A DNA stretch of 64,000 nt, from NCBI GenBank assembly GCA_965218725.1, contig CBDCLO010000002.1, positions 496,001 to 560,000 of the forward strand. Reading direction: 5' to 3'. The position numbers were made by a program, and so were the translations under genes. This DNA comes from WTHC01 sp965218725. GTDB lineage: Archaea > Thermoproteota > Nitrososphaeria > Nitrososphaerales > Nitrosopumilaceae. This document shows, in pieces, positions 1 through 8,796 of this stretch (within the stretch, counting starts at the first letter, position 1; every line of letters begins with the position of its first letter). A model generated the notes under the pieces. It did no database searches and was not told the origin of the DNA. It was given only the letters and a program-made list of their open reading frames with translations.

Positions 1-240
1 GAGCCAATATTTAGAAGGTTTACTCTCAATACTCGTATACTTAAATTATCTGACATAATAGTAACAAAATTTTTGGAAGATACTGTTGTTGATGATGAAA
101 TAGAACTAGCTAACACAAAACATAATTTCTTTTCACATCATGTTTGGAATGATGCAATGTTACGAGTAATAGATAAGAAAGTAAAACAGGAAGAAGATGA
201 AATAGAATCTATAAAAAAAATAGTTAACAATACAAAATAG
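1..240 (+). CDS. C-terminal fragment of an unrecognised protein
   Basis: An open frame enters from the left edge and stops with TAG at 238-240, giving 79 visible residues. The tail is charged and lysine/glutamate-rich and ends in VNNTK. No catalytic motif or zinc site is visible in the part seen, and I do not recognise the family. The start lies outside the window. Codon use is as AT-rich as in the neighbours. It is followed by a small zinc-ribbon gene on the same strand. Confidence 0.6.
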   Translation, partial: EPIFRRFTLNTRILKLSDIIVTKFLEDTVVDDEIELANTKHNFFSHHVWNDAMLRVIDKKVKQEEDEIESIKKIVNNTK

Positions 241-315
241 CTAATTTATTAGTAAATTATATGTTAAAACAAGAGGCAGATAATTTTATATTGAAAAATA
301 GTAAATTATTAGTAA

Positions 316-486
316 TTGTCTGAAATAAAATGTGCATTATGTAGTAAAATAGTAAAACAGGTATATTTTCCAATGACTGAGTGGTTATTGAATAAAGAAG
401 ATCGTGTGTTATGTGGTAAATGCTATTCTAAAAAAATATTCAACTACTACCCAGGTAAACATAAAAAAATCAATAAACAGCACTAG
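316..486 (+). CDS. Small zinc-ribbon protein (56 aa)
   Basis: A short frame with TTG start at 316 and TAG at 484-486. The product carries two CxxC knuckles, CALC near residue 6 and CGKC near residue 35, spaced as in a single structural zinc ribbon, and ends in a basic KHKKINKQH tail. Small proteins of this shape are common in ammonia-oxidising archaea, but the function is unknown; nucleic-acid or protein binding is an inference. The 3' end overlaps the convergent Cys-rich gene by 4 nt. The start is uncertain because no ATG precedes the first CxxC. Confidence 0.6.
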   Translation: MSEIKCALCSKIVKQVYFPMTEWLLNKEDRVLCGKCYSKKIFNYYPGKHKKINKQH

Positions 487-1043
487 GTCTTGCTATTAAT
501 ATAAAAGCAATTCCACACAACCGAATCTTTTTTAATTTCATTATTTTTTAGAAATTTTATGTTATTGATTACTTTCTTTTTTTTTAGGAGTGTGATCTGG
601 AATGTTATGAATTTTTTACAATTGCAATTTTTAGTACATGAATTAATTTTTTTATCATTTATGTTATGAACGTTCATTGTATGACCACAATCACATATAT
701 CATCATATTTTACATCATTTTTGTATTTTATACAATACGTACCAAATCTTAAATATGCCTCACAGTTACAACCATATTTAAAACGTTCATAATGTTTTGA
801 TTTTAGTAGTATTTTATAAAATGATTTATTAGCTTTTTCATATCGAGAACATCCACTCATAATAAACCAATATTTATTTTTGATCTCCAAAAATCTAATT
901 TTTATTAGATTATCAATCCACCAACTAACAGTCTCATTCCAAATCGACGAAGTTATATTTTTATCAGAAAATAACAATACGATATTCATTCTTAGATCAA
1001 AATATCTGTATGCAATACCTAAAAAATCATTAAACCATTCCAT
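483..1043 (-). CDS. Cys-rich protein of unknown function (186 aa)
   Basis: ATG start at 1043. The first half is hydrophobic and aromatic (repeated W and F, e.g. WNETVSWWIDNL). The second half holds a dense cysteine/histidine block at about residues 90-145: CNCEAYLRFGTYC, CDCGHTMNVH and CTKNCNCKKF, enough ligands for two zinc sites. The CDCGHTMNVH...C spacing resembles small metal-binding knuckles seen in thaumarchaeal hypothetical proteins. There is no signal peptide. I do not recognise a named family. It stands alone between two plus-strand genes. Confidence 0.6.
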   Translation of the reverse strand: MEWFNDFLGIAYRYFDLRMNIVLLFSDKNITSSIWNETVSWWIDNLIKIRFLEIKNKYWFIMSGCSRYEKANKSFYKILLKSKHYERFKYGCNCEAYLRFGTYCIKYKNDVKYDDICDCGHTMNVHNINDKKINSCTKNCNCKKFITFQITLLKKKKVINNIKFLKNNEIKKDSVVWNCFYINSKT

Positions 1044-1119
1044 AGTCCAGAATCTTGTTACGTGTTTAATATAATTATTAGTAATACGCTTATAACTTGG
1101 TTATTAGTATATAACTGTA

Positions 1120-1401
1120 ATGTCAGTCTACAGGACAAGTATGAAGATAGTTGCTGATGTGTTACAAGCTGCGGATCAGTGTGGAAATTCTGGAATAAAG
1201 ACTACATCGTTACTTATAAAAGCTAATTTATCTTATTCTAGACTAGCAAAATTTGTAAAGAATTTGACTAATGCGGGTTTAATCACACGAATAACATATG
1301 ATGGAAAAAATACATTTATAACAACACCAAGAGGTAAACAATATTTAAAATCGTATAAAGAATTTTCAAGTATTGCTGAGTCATTTGGTTTAGATCTCTA
1401 G
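1120..1401 (+). CDS. Winged-helix DNA-binding regulator (93 aa)
   Basis: The protein is a single winged helix-turn-helix of the archaeal COG3432 type. Residues about 8-50 form the three-helix core (IVADVLQAADQCGNSGIKTTSLLIKANLS, then the recognition helix YSRLAKFVKNLTNAGLI), followed by a wing with the sequence ITYDGKNTFITTPRGKQYL. Such small proteins are typical archaeal transcription regulators; the target is unknown. ATG start at 1120. It is a single-gene unit divergent from the Cys-rich gene at 483-1043. Confidence 0.8.
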   Translation: MSVYRTSMKIVADVLQAADQCGNSGIKTTSLLIKANLSYSRLAKFVKNLTNAGLITRITYDGKNTFITTPRGKQYLKSYKEFSSIAESFGLDL

Positions 1402-1534
1402 AACTGTTTATGGTTAGTCTGTTAAACATGGTAGTTATTGTATCAGATAGTGTTATGAAAGTAATTTGTATTTTTGATAAAATTCACCAGTGAAATATGT
1501 TAGTATTTTTATTAATTATTATATTTTTTAGAAC

Positions 1535-1711
1535 ATGATGTATACAACAAATAAGATGCTAGAAGTTCTAGGATTTATTTTTATTGGCGGAACCATCTAT
1601 TCATATTTAGGAATTAGCGGTAACGAATTAAAATGGCCAGTTTTTATATTGTGTGCAGTATGTGCATTTTTAATTATAGTATACCTCAAAAAAAATAGAC
1701 ATCATATATAA
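1535..1711 (+). CDS. Small two-helix membrane protein (58 aa)
   Basis: ATG at 1535 (a second ATG follows at once), TAA at 1709-1711. Two hydrophobic stretches are visible, about residues 10-26 (VLGFIFIGGTIYSYLGI) and 35-51 (PVFILCAVCAFLIIVYL), ending in a basic KKNRHHI tail, so it is a probable two-helix hairpin in the cytoplasmic membrane. No family recognised. The stop codon lies just outside the 3' end of the convergent tRNA-Thr. Confidence 0.55.
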   Translation: MMYTTNKMLEVLGFIFIGGTIYSYLGISGNELKWPVFILCAVCAFLIIVYLKKNRHHI

Positions 1712-1712
1712 A

Positions 1713-1786
1713 AGCCTCGAGTGGGATCTGAACCCACGATCTAACGTTTACGAAACGTTTACTTTTCCATGCTAAGCTATCGAGGC
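1713..1786 (-). tRNA. tRNA-Thr (CGT anticodon)
   Basis: On the minus strand the acceptor GCCTCGA pairs with TCGAGGC, the anticodon arm AACGT-TTCGTAA-ACGTT gives anticodon CGT, and the T arm is GTGGG-TTCAGAT-CCCAC. The D stem has a G-U pair. No intron. CCA is not encoded. A second threonine tRNA (GGT) lies at 27195. Confidence 0.93.
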
Positions 1787-1837
1787 ACTGTCAAAATTTT
1801 ATCAGGGTTTATAAAAAGCATTTCTATACTTAACCTG

Positions 1838-3154
1838 GTGAAAGTATCTATATCTGGAATAAGAGGTATTCTAGGAAATGATCTTACACTCAAAGACATA
1901 TTAAAATTTTGCAATAATTTTGCTACTGTAATTAAATCTAATAAATGTATTATAGCGAGCGATGTAAGACCAACTTCACATATGATTAAAAATATTTCCA
2001 GTGCAGCATTAAATAAAAATGGTATCGACGTATATGACTTAGGAATTGCGCCGACACCTGTTGTGTTTAGGGAATCTAGTAAATACGGTTCAGGAATAGT
2101 TGTTACTGCATCACATAATCCAATATTATGGAATGGTCTCAAATTTACTATTTGTGGAAGGGGAATAAATACAAATGAACTTGAATCAATTTTTAATACG
2201 AAATCAAGTTATAAAAATAATATAGGAAAATATAGTGTAGCTGTATCAAATTATGTAAATGAAGTAATGAAAATAATTGGTAACTACAACTTGGGTCGTA
2301 AATTGGTGGTAGATGTTGGTGGCGGTACAGTAAAAAATGTTGTATTACATATGTTAAGGAGAATTGGATGTAAGGTGTATGTAATTAACGATGGAATTGG
2401 TAAACTTATTCATAATATAGATCCTGTAGTTAACAGCTTAACAAGCTTAATACAACATACAAATAAAAACGATATTGGATTTGCATTTGACATGGATGGG
2501 GATAGATTGGTAATAGTAAAAAACAAGAAAAAATATGCTCCTGATATAACACTAGGATTAGGCATAGCAAAAACAATGGAACTTGGCTATAAAAAATTTG
2601 TAATTAGTATTGACACTAGCATCGGTATTGAAAAATATATTTTAGATATGGGCGGAAAAATATATAGATCAAAGGTAGGCGAAATTAATGTAATAGAAAA
2701 AATACAAGATACAAAGTCACATGCAGGTGGAGAAGGAAGCAGCGGCGGATTCATATTTCCAGAATTTAATTTGTGCAGAGATGGAATATTAACAAGTGGT
2801 TTAATTTCATCTATGGAAGATGATAAAATTGATAAAATATTAGATTATATGAATAAATTTCATCAAATAAGATATAAATTTAATATTAAATCTGACTTTC
2901 ATAATAGTATATTAGACAATGTGTTTGAAAAAATAAAATTTCATAGTCAAATAGATACTTTAGATGGTATAAAAATAATGATGGATGATTACAGCTGGGT
3001 ACTTATCAGGAAGTCAAATACAGAAGAAGCAATCAGAATATCAATAGAATCAGATACAATCGAAAAAGTTAAGTCAATTAAACAAAAAATTAATAGTATT
3101 ATATGTACAAGTCATGAACAAATTAAACGAAAAAGATATAATAAAGATTTTTAG
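1838..3154 (+). CDS. glmM: Phosphoglucosamine/phosphohexomutase
   Basis: Alpha-D-phosphohexomutase family. From the GTG at 1838 the protein has 438 residues and starts VKVSISGIRGI, matching the family's N-terminal GTSGIRG element. The phosphoserine loop VTASHNP (residues about 89-95, S92 the phospho-acceptor), the magnesium loop DMDGDR (218-223) and the sugar-binding GGEGSSGG are all present. It likely converts glucosamine-6-P to glucosamine-1-P for UDP-GlcNAc, although phosphomannomutase activity cannot be excluded. An upstream in-frame ATG at 1769 lies inside the tRNA-Thr gene, so the GTG start is preferred. The 3' end overlaps thiL by 41 nt, implying co-transcription. Confidence 0.88.
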   Translation: MKVSISGIRGILGNDLTLKDILKFCNNFATVIKSNKCIIASDVRPTSHMIKNISSAALNKNGIDVYDLGIAPTPVVFRESSKYGSGIVVTASHNPILWNGLKFTICGRGINTNELESIFNTKSSYKNNIGKYSVAVSNYVNEVMKIIGNYNLGRKLVVDVGGGTVKNVVLHMLRRIGCKVYVINDGIGKLIHNIDPVVNSLTSLIQHTNKNDIGFAFDMDGDRLVIVKNKKKYAPDITLGLGIAKTMELGYKKFVISIDTSIGIEKYILDMGGKIYRSKVGEINVIEKIQDTKSHAGGEGSSGGFIFPEFNLCRDGILTSGLISSMEDDKIDKILDYMNKFHQIRYKFNIKSDFHNSILDNVFEKIKFHSQIDTLDGIKIMMDDYSWVLIRKSNTEEAIRISIESDTIEKVKSIKQKINSIICTSHEQIKRKRYNKDF

Positions 3155-4067
3155 GGATAATTTTAGAAATAGATCATCTGTTTTAGATGATGTAGAATAT
3201 TTTAAACTGGATAAAAAAATAATCGTGATCAAAGTAGATACATTGGTAGAGAGTACTGATGTACCACTAAACACAAAAATAACTTACGTTGTAAAAAAAA
3301 GTATAGTATCATGTATAAGTGATTTTGCAGCTAAGGGTGTAAGACCACGATATGGTATTATTTCAGTAACAATACCACGTAGATTTTCAAAATCAAGAAT
3401 AACAAAACTAGCATCAATAATAGGTAAAACAGCAAATGAGTTTAATATTAAAATGCTAGGAGGTGATACAAATGAAGGAAAAGAACTAGTACTACAGATT
3501 TTTCTGTTAGGAATAACTAAAAAGATAGTTACCAGAAAGGGCTCAAAAGTTAAAGATTTAATATTTACAACAGGACCGTTTGGATATAGTACAGCTGGGC
3601 TTTATGTGATTTTAAAAAATAAAAAACATACAACTGAATTTATGAAAAAAGCAAGAAATGCATTACTAAATCCAACTTCAAGGTTAGAGTTTGGTATTAC
3701 AAACAGCAATTATTTTACATCATCAATGGATTCAAGTGATGGTCTATCAGCTACTTTAAACACTATGTCAAAACAAAGCAAAAAAAAATTTGTAGTTACT
3801 AATTTACCAATGAACAATGATCTAATAGATTTTGCTAGAAAAAATAGATTGGATGTATTGGACATGGTTTTCAATGGGGGTGAAGAATATGAAATTGTTT
3901 ATACAACAAATTCATCTAACATGTCAAAAATAAAATATAATGCTAAAATTCAAAAGATAAAATTGTTTGAGATAGGTTATGTTACAAGAGGCAAAGGAGT
4001 AATATACAAAAACAACAATAAAATAATTACAATAAAAGATAATGGGTGGATACATTTTAAAAATTAG
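3114..4067 (+). CDS. thiL: Thiamine-monophosphate kinase
   Basis: ThiL phosphorylates thiamine monophosphate to the cofactor thiamine diphosphate, using ATP. The 317-residue protein has the AIRS-like fold signatures: an N-terminal VDTLVESTDVP metal-binding segment, SCISDFAAKGVRPRYG, the LGGDTNEGKEL loop, and a C-terminal MDSSDGLS and FNGGEEYEIV segment, which are family hallmarks. Length is normal. It starts within the 3' end of glmM and probably shares its transcript. The cofactor is needed by the transketolase at 41.9-44.6 kb. Confidence 0.9.
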   Translation: MNKLNEKDIIKIFRDNFRNRSSVLDDVEYFKLDKKIIVIKVDTLVESTDVPLNTKITYVVKKSIVSCISDFAAKGVRPRYGIISVTIPRRFSKSRITKLASIIGKTANEFNIKMLGGDTNEGKELVLQIFLLGITKKIVTRKGSKVKDLIFTTGPFGYSTAGLYVILKNKKHTTEFMKKARNALLNPTSRLEFGITNSNYFTSSMDSSDGLSATLNTMSKQSKKKFVVTNLPMNNDLIDFARKNRLDVLDMVFNGGEEYEIVYTTNSSNMSKIKYNAKIQKIKLFEIGYVTRGKGVIYKNNNKIITIKDNGWIHFKN

Positions 4068-4122
4068 TTTTTCTAGTACCATTATAAAAGATTCAAATAT
4101 GTTTACACATTATAAATATTAG

Positions 4123-4545
4123 ATGAGCCACAATGCAGAATCAAATGAAAAAATAGATCAGAAAGAACGGTGGGGAATAATTCATATTTATAGTAGTTAC
4201 AATAATACAATAATTCATATGACTGATCTTAGTGGTGCTGAGACTGTTTCTATCAGCTCTGGGGGTGTTCATGTAAATGCAGATAGGTATGAATCGTCTC
4301 CATTTGCAGCTATGAAAGCAGCTAATTCTGTTATTGAAGTAGCTAAAACTAAGGGGTTTGTTGGTTTTCATATAAAAGTTAGAGCTGTGGGAGGAGTAGG
4401 ATCAAGGGTTCCAGGACCTGGTGCACAAGCTGCGATAAGAGCTCTTGCAAGAGGTGGATTAAAAATAGGCAGGATAGATGATGTTACACCGATACCTCAT
4501 GATACAACTAGAAAGAAAGGCGGTAAAAGGGGAAGAAGAGTCTAG
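4123..4545 (+). CDS. rps11: 30S ribosomal protein S11 (uS11)
   Basis: Binds 16S rRNA in the platform of the small subunit. The sequence WGIIHIYSSYNNTIIHMTDLSGAE, the central AAMKAANSVIEVAK and VRAVGGVGSRVPGPGAQAA, and the C-terminal VTPIPHDTTRKKGGKRGRR are diagnostic. The 140-residue length fits archaeal S11. It is a single gene here, separated from the usual S13/S4/RNA polymerase cluster. Confidence 0.97.
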   Translation: MSHNAESNEKIDQKERWGIIHIYSSYNNTIIHMTDLSGAETVSISSGGVHVNADRYESSPFAAMKAANSVIEVAKTKGFVGFHIKVRAVGGVGSRVPGPGAQAAIRALARGGLKIGRIDDVTPIPHDTTRKKGGKRGRRV

Positions 4546-4628
4546 TAACATATACAAATAATGTAGTAACTACAGACTTAATTTGATAAAGATAAGTTTT
4601 TCAGGCATCTATTAGCAGTGGTTATTGT

Positions 4629-5018
4629 TTAATGTTTTAATTTTTCTGATAGTGATACTATTTTTCCATTTTTTTCTATATTGATCTTTGTTTTAATTCT
4701 AATATTAATACCAATAGATCTAAACAATTCTAATAACTTACCACCATCTATGTATTCAACTATATATCCAGTTAAAATAAGATCGCTAAGTTTTTTTATT
4801 ACTAGTCTAGTTTCATTTGGAAATTGGTGCTCAGCACTTTTTAGTACTTCAAGTCCACGGTAACCCAACTGTTTTATTAAAATATTTCTTGGGATTATAA
4901 TACTACTTTCTTTTTCTGTAAGGCTATCACTGTTATTCTGTTTTATTTTATAGGATACATTTTTTTTCATTTCAGCTAATCTTTTTGCTTTTAGTTTTTC
5001 TAGTTCTACATCGCTCAT
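4629..5018 (-). CDS. PDCD5-like DNA-binding protein
   Basis: The N-terminus MSDVELEKLKAKRLAEMKK and the three-helix C-terminal portion (RGLEVLKSAEHQFPNE..., TGYIVEYIDGGKLLELFRSIG, then a basic strand IKTKINIEKNGK) match the layout of the archaeal PDCD5/TFAR19 family, which binds nucleic acid. Sequence similarity is loose, so the assignment is an inference from architecture. The start overlaps the stop of rtcB by 4 nt, so the two genes form one transcript downstream of the RNA ligase. Confidence 0.55.
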   Translation of the reverse strand: MSDVELEKLKAKRLAEMKKNVSYKIKQNNSDSLTEKESSIIIPRNILIKQLGYRGLEVLKSAEHQFPNETRLVIKKLSDLILTGYIVEYIDGGKLLELFRSIGINIRIKTKINIEKNGKIVSLSEKLKH

Positions 5019-6454
5019 CCTTTTATAACACCTATTGGTACAAGCCTTGCTACTCGTGTAGCGATATTTAATTTGTGCGAGACATCAACTATTTCATCTA
5101 CATTTTTGTATGCATATGGAGTTTCTTCTACAATACCATTGCTTGTAAGTGATCTTATGAATACACCTCTATTATTAAGTAGTTTTTTTACTTGTGATTC
5201 TGTATAACTATGCCTAGCCTTCGTTCTAGACATAAGTCTACCTGCACCATGAGCAGTTGATCCAAAACTAAGATTCATGGAGTTTTTATTTCCAAGCAGG
5301 ATCCAGCTTGAAGTACCCATAGAACCAGGAACAAATACTGGTTGTCCTATATGCATGTATTTTTTTGGTAGTTCTTTGCTATTAGCTGGTAGTGCTCTAG
5401 TAGCACCCTTTCTATGAACTACCAATGGTTTTAGTTGATTGTCAACCTTATGTTCTTCTATTTTAGCAATGTTATGTGATACATCATAAACTAAATCCAT
5501 TTCTAAGTCAGATCCAGATTGCTTAAAAACACGTTCAAATGATTTCCGTGTCAAAAATGTGATGATTTGTCTATTACACCATGCAAAATTAAGTGCGGCA
5601 TACATTGCTTTTCTATATGATTCTCCTTCCTCAGATGTATTAGGTACGCATGAAAGTTCTTTATCTTCTAATTTTATACCATATTTCTTTATTGCTTGTT
5701 CCGATATCTTAAGATAATCACTGCAAATTTGATGTCCAAATCCTCTTGAACCACAATGAGTCAATATAGTCACCTGATTTTTTTCTATTCCCATAATTTT
5801 TGCAGCATATTCATCATATATCTCATCAACTTTTTGTATTTCTAAAAAATGATTACCAGAACCTAGACTCCCTAATTGTTTAGAACCACGTTTGTATGCT
5901 CTATCAGAGACTTTATTCTGATCTGCATCTTCCATACAGCCATTTTCTTCACATGAAGTTACATCATCTTTGTTACCATATCCATTTTCTATTGTCCATT
6001 TTATGCCTTTTATCATGACTTCATTAAATTGAGAATAATTTAATTTAATTCCACTTTTTGAACCTATACCTGTGGGAATTGAACGAAACAGATCATTTAT
6101 AAGATCTTTTAATTTTGGTCTAACTTCGTTTTCTTTCAATTTTGTTCTTAATAATCTTACTCCACAGTTTATGTCATACCCAACACCACCTGGACTTATA
6201 ACACCATCTTCTGCGTCCATTGCTGCTACTCCACCTACTGGAAACCCATAACCTTCATGTCCATCTGGCAATACTATTGCATATTTTTGTATTCCTGGTA
6301 GATTTGATACATTAATAGCTTGGTTTATTGTTCTATCAGTCATCATTTTTTTTATAATCATATCATTTGCATAAATTCTTACAGGCGCGTTTTTTTTATT
6401 ATCCAAGCTTACGTCATAGATCATTTCATCAATTTTTTTTGTGGTTATATGCAT
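5015..6454 (-). CDS. rtcB: tRNA-splicing/RNA ligase RtcB
   Basis: RtcB joins tRNA exons (2',3'-cyclic phosphate plus 5'-OH) using GTP and metal. The metal and GMP-binding motifs are visible: GGVGYDINCGVRLL (Asp and Cys ligands), LGSLGSGNHFLEIQ, THCGSRGFGHQ and VVHRKGATRALP (the His that carries GMP). Length 479 is normal for the archaeal enzyme, with no intein. It is functionally linked to the intron-bearing tRNA genes in this window (Trp, Ile, Leu), whose exons must be ligated. It is followed by the PDCD5-like gene with a 4-nt overlap. Confidence 0.95.
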   Translation of the reverse strand: MHITTKKIDEMIYDVSLDNKKNAPVRIYANDMIIKKMMTDRTINQAINVSNLPGIQKYAIVLPDGHEGYGFPVGGVAAMDAEDGVISPGGVGYDINCGVRLLRTKLKENEVRPKLKDLINDLFRSIPTGIGSKSGIKLNYSQFNEVMIKGIKWTIENGYGNKDDVTSCEENGCMEDADQNKVSDRAYKRGSKQLGSLGSGNHFLEIQKVDEIYDEYAAKIMGIEKNQVTILTHCGSRGFGHQICSDYLKISEQAIKKYGIKLEDKELSCVPNTSEEGESYRKAMYAALNFAWCNRQIITFLTRKSFERVFKQSGSDLEMDLVYDVSHNIAKIEEHKVDNQLKPLVVHRKGATRALPANSKELPKKYMHIGQPVFVPGSMGTSSWILLGNKNSMNLSFGSTAHGAGRLMSRTKARHSYTESQVKKLLNNRGVFIRSLTSNGIVEETPYAYKNVDEIVDVSHKLNIATRVARLVPIGVIKG

Positions 6455-6529
6455 TAGTATTTATAAAACAATACAAAGATAATTTAAACTATAAGTAGAT
6501 TTATTTTTAGCGTATGATTATAAATTACA

Positions 6530-7897
6530 TTGCCAGTACTACCAATAGATAGCGGTCGATATGGTACAAAAGAAATGTTAAGTATTTTTGATGATAAAAA
6601 AAAACTCTCGTATCAATTGGATATAGAATCTGCTACTGCACTAGTACAAAGTAAGCTGGGAATAATACCAGAATCTGCATCTAAGGATATTTCATATGTA
6701 ACAAGATCTAATAAGATAACAATAAACAGAATTAAAAAACTAGAAACCAAAAATGAACATGATACAGCATCTCTAGTAGAAGCATTAAGCGAAAAGTGCA
6801 AAATTAACACTAGACCATGGATACACTATGGGTTAACAAGTAATGACTTAGTAGATACAAGTAATTCTATGCAGATTAGAGATGCATTAAATATAATACA
6901 ACCAAAAATTGCAAAACTAGCCACTTATTTATCAAATAAATCTGTTAAGTATAAGAATTTACCAGCTGTAGGCCGTACTCATGGACAACATGCTAGTGTA
7001 ATTTCATTTGGTTTAAAATTTGCTAATTGGGCACTAGAAATGATAAAGCATATGGATAGAATTGACGAGTGTAAAAAAAGGATCTTAATTTGTAAAACAT
7101 TAGGAGTTGTTGGAACTGGATCACTTATGGGGTCTAAGGCAGTTAAAGTTCAAAAACTAGTTGCAAAAAAATTAGGGTTGTATCCTACTGAAGCAGCCAC
7201 ACAGATAATCCCTAGAGAAAGATATACAGAATATATATTTCAGCTTTCACTTATTGGCTCCACACTAAATAAAATAGCTATAGAGATACGTAATCTACAA
7301 AGAACAGAGATTAATGAGGTAATAGAATATTTTAAAGAGGGGCAAATTGGAAGTAGTGCTATACCAATAAAAAAAAATCCAATTAAAAGCGAACGTATAT
7401 CATCATTGTCAAAATTATTACATGCTCAAATAGTCACATCATTTGAGAATATTTCATTATGGCATGAACGAGATTTATCAAATTCTGCTAATGAGAGATT
7501 CATAATACCAATGTGTTCAATATTATTGGATGATATGCTAGAAACTATGAATAAAATTATTAGAAACATAATAATAAATGAAAAAAAAATAACTAGCAAT
7601 ATTAATTTAACAAATGGTAGAATATTTTCAGAATTTGTCATGCAAGCATTAATTAAAAAAGGAATTCCACGACTAGTTGCATATAAACGCATTCAAAGTA
7701 TATCATTTTCATCTGATTATAATGAATCAGGATATATTGAATCATTAAAAAATGATAGTATGATATTATCAAAACTTACGAGGAAAGAAATTGATTCCAT
7801 ATTTGACCCAAAAAAACATTTAGGTTCTTCCTATTTAATAATAAACAATGTAAACAAATTAGTCAAGAAGGCATGTCACAAGTTCATAAACGCCTAA
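6530..7897 (+). CDS. purB: Adenylosuccinate lyase
   Basis: Fumarase/aspartase superfamily enzyme that acts twice in purine synthesis (SAICAR to AICAR, adenylosuccinate to AMP). The 455-residue protein has the N-terminal SGRYGTKEM, the conserved TSNDLVDT and AVGRTHGQHA segments, and a signature loop GSSAIPIKKNPIKSER. The usual loop is GSSAMPHKRNP, so M and H are replaced by I and I here, while the S, K and N residues are kept. It starts with TTG at 6530, giving MPVLPIDSGRYG. The 3' end overlaps the convergent asparagine-synthase-like gene by 14 nt. Confidence 0.93.
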   Translation: MPVLPIDSGRYGTKEMLSIFDDKKKLSYQLDIESATALVQSKLGIIPESASKDISYVTRSNKITINRIKKLETKNEHDTASLVEALSEKCKINTRPWIHYGLTSNDLVDTSNSMQIRDALNIIQPKIAKLATYLSNKSVKYKNLPAVGRTHGQHASVISFGLKFANWALEMIKHMDRIDECKKRILICKTLGVVGTGSLMGSKAVKVQKLVAKKLGLYPTEAATQIIPRERYTEYIFQLSLIGSTLNKIAIEIRNLQRTEINEVIEYFKEGQIGSSAIPIKKNPIKSERISSLSKLLHAQIVTSFENISLWHERDLSNSANERFIIPMCSILLDDMLETMNKIIRNIIINEKKITSNINLTNGRIFSEFVMQALIKKGIPRLVAYKRIQSISFSSDYNESGYIESLKNDSMILSKLTRKEIDSIFDPKKHLGSSYLIINNVNKLVKKACHKFINA

Positions 7898-8627
7898 TGT
7901 GTTTGTGTATAAGTGTGCCATATTGCATTGCTTTTTTCCTTTTGTATGCAGAAATTTTTGGTACTCCTATTTTATATGCTAACGTTCTAATGATGTGTTT
8001 TCTCATAAAGTCACCGTATCCATTTATTTTATAGTGTAGCGGTATTCTTTTAGCATAATTTATAAAATCATTAAATAGAAATGGACTAATTAATCTAACA
8101 TCAGATTGCAAAGTAATCTGACAAGCTTTTTTCATAATCATAATTTCATTTTTCAATTTAGTATTAATCAGAGTGGGTAATGTAATATTTTCATACTGCA
8201 TCATTCTTCTGTAAATATCATAACCACAAAATAGCTCATCTATTCCATTTGCAGTTACCAATACATTAGTAAAATTCTTTGATAATTTTGAAATATAATA
8301 AAATGCAATACAGTTTTCTAGTAATGATAATTCAGTACTCTCAACTTTATTTTTTATATAATCTACGGTCCTATGAAATACATCGTTATCTATTTCTATA
8401 GTTTTATGTGGTAATTTTATTAATTTACTTATGTGTTTAGAGAATATTATATCATGGGAATTTTTAAATCCAACTGTAAATAATGTCGTGTCATATCCAA
8501 GATCACTACATAGTTTAGCTAGTAGCGTGCTATCTACACCACCAGAAAATGCCACGCCGATTTTTTTTTTTAATATTGTAGATTTAATTGCTTTTTGGAT
8601 CTGTATTAATAAATTTTCGTATAACAT
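7884..8627 (-). CDS. Stand-alone asparagine-synthase-like ATP-pyrophosphatase
   Basis: This 247-residue protein is only the synthetase half of an asparagine synthetase. The PP-loop FSGGVDSTLLA is at about residues 27-37, and the later TANGIDELFCGYD matches the GxGxDExFxGY motif of the AsnB C-terminal domain. There is no N-terminal glutaminase domain with a catalytic Cys2. Family knowledge suggests AMP-forming amidation using ammonia or a partner, but the substrate cannot be deduced; ammonia-dependent asparagine synthesis is one option. Convergent with purB. Confidence 0.75.
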   Translation of the reverse strand: MLYENLLIQIQKAIKSTILKKKIGVAFSGGVDSTLLAKLCSDLGYDTTLFTVGFKNSHDIIFSKHISKLIKLPHKTIEIDNDVFHRTVDYIKNKVESTELSLLENCIAFYYISKLSKNFTNVLVTANGIDELFCGYDIYRRMMQYENITLPTLINTKLKNEIMIMKKACQITLQSDVRLISPFLFNDFINYAKRIPLHYKINGYGDFMRKHIIRTLAYKIGVPKISAYKRKKAMQYGTLIHKHIRRL

Positions 8628-8796
8628 ATATTATAAAACATATAGTTATTGTATGTAGTAGTTTAATAAAATATTGGTATATAATGGTATTTGTGAGAAG
8701 TCAGTAGTGTTTGTTGCAATGTATCTTATAAGTCTTATATGATACAAAATCAATAATAAATAGTGTTTATATATCAAATTTATCTAATTTTTTTAG

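Noticed and set aside
1769..1837. Upstream start (ATG 1769) for the phosphohexomutase
   Set aside because: It lies inside the tRNA-Thr gene on the other strand and adds 23 residues before the family's usual N-terminus; the GTG at 1838 begins exactly at the conserved ISGIRG motif.
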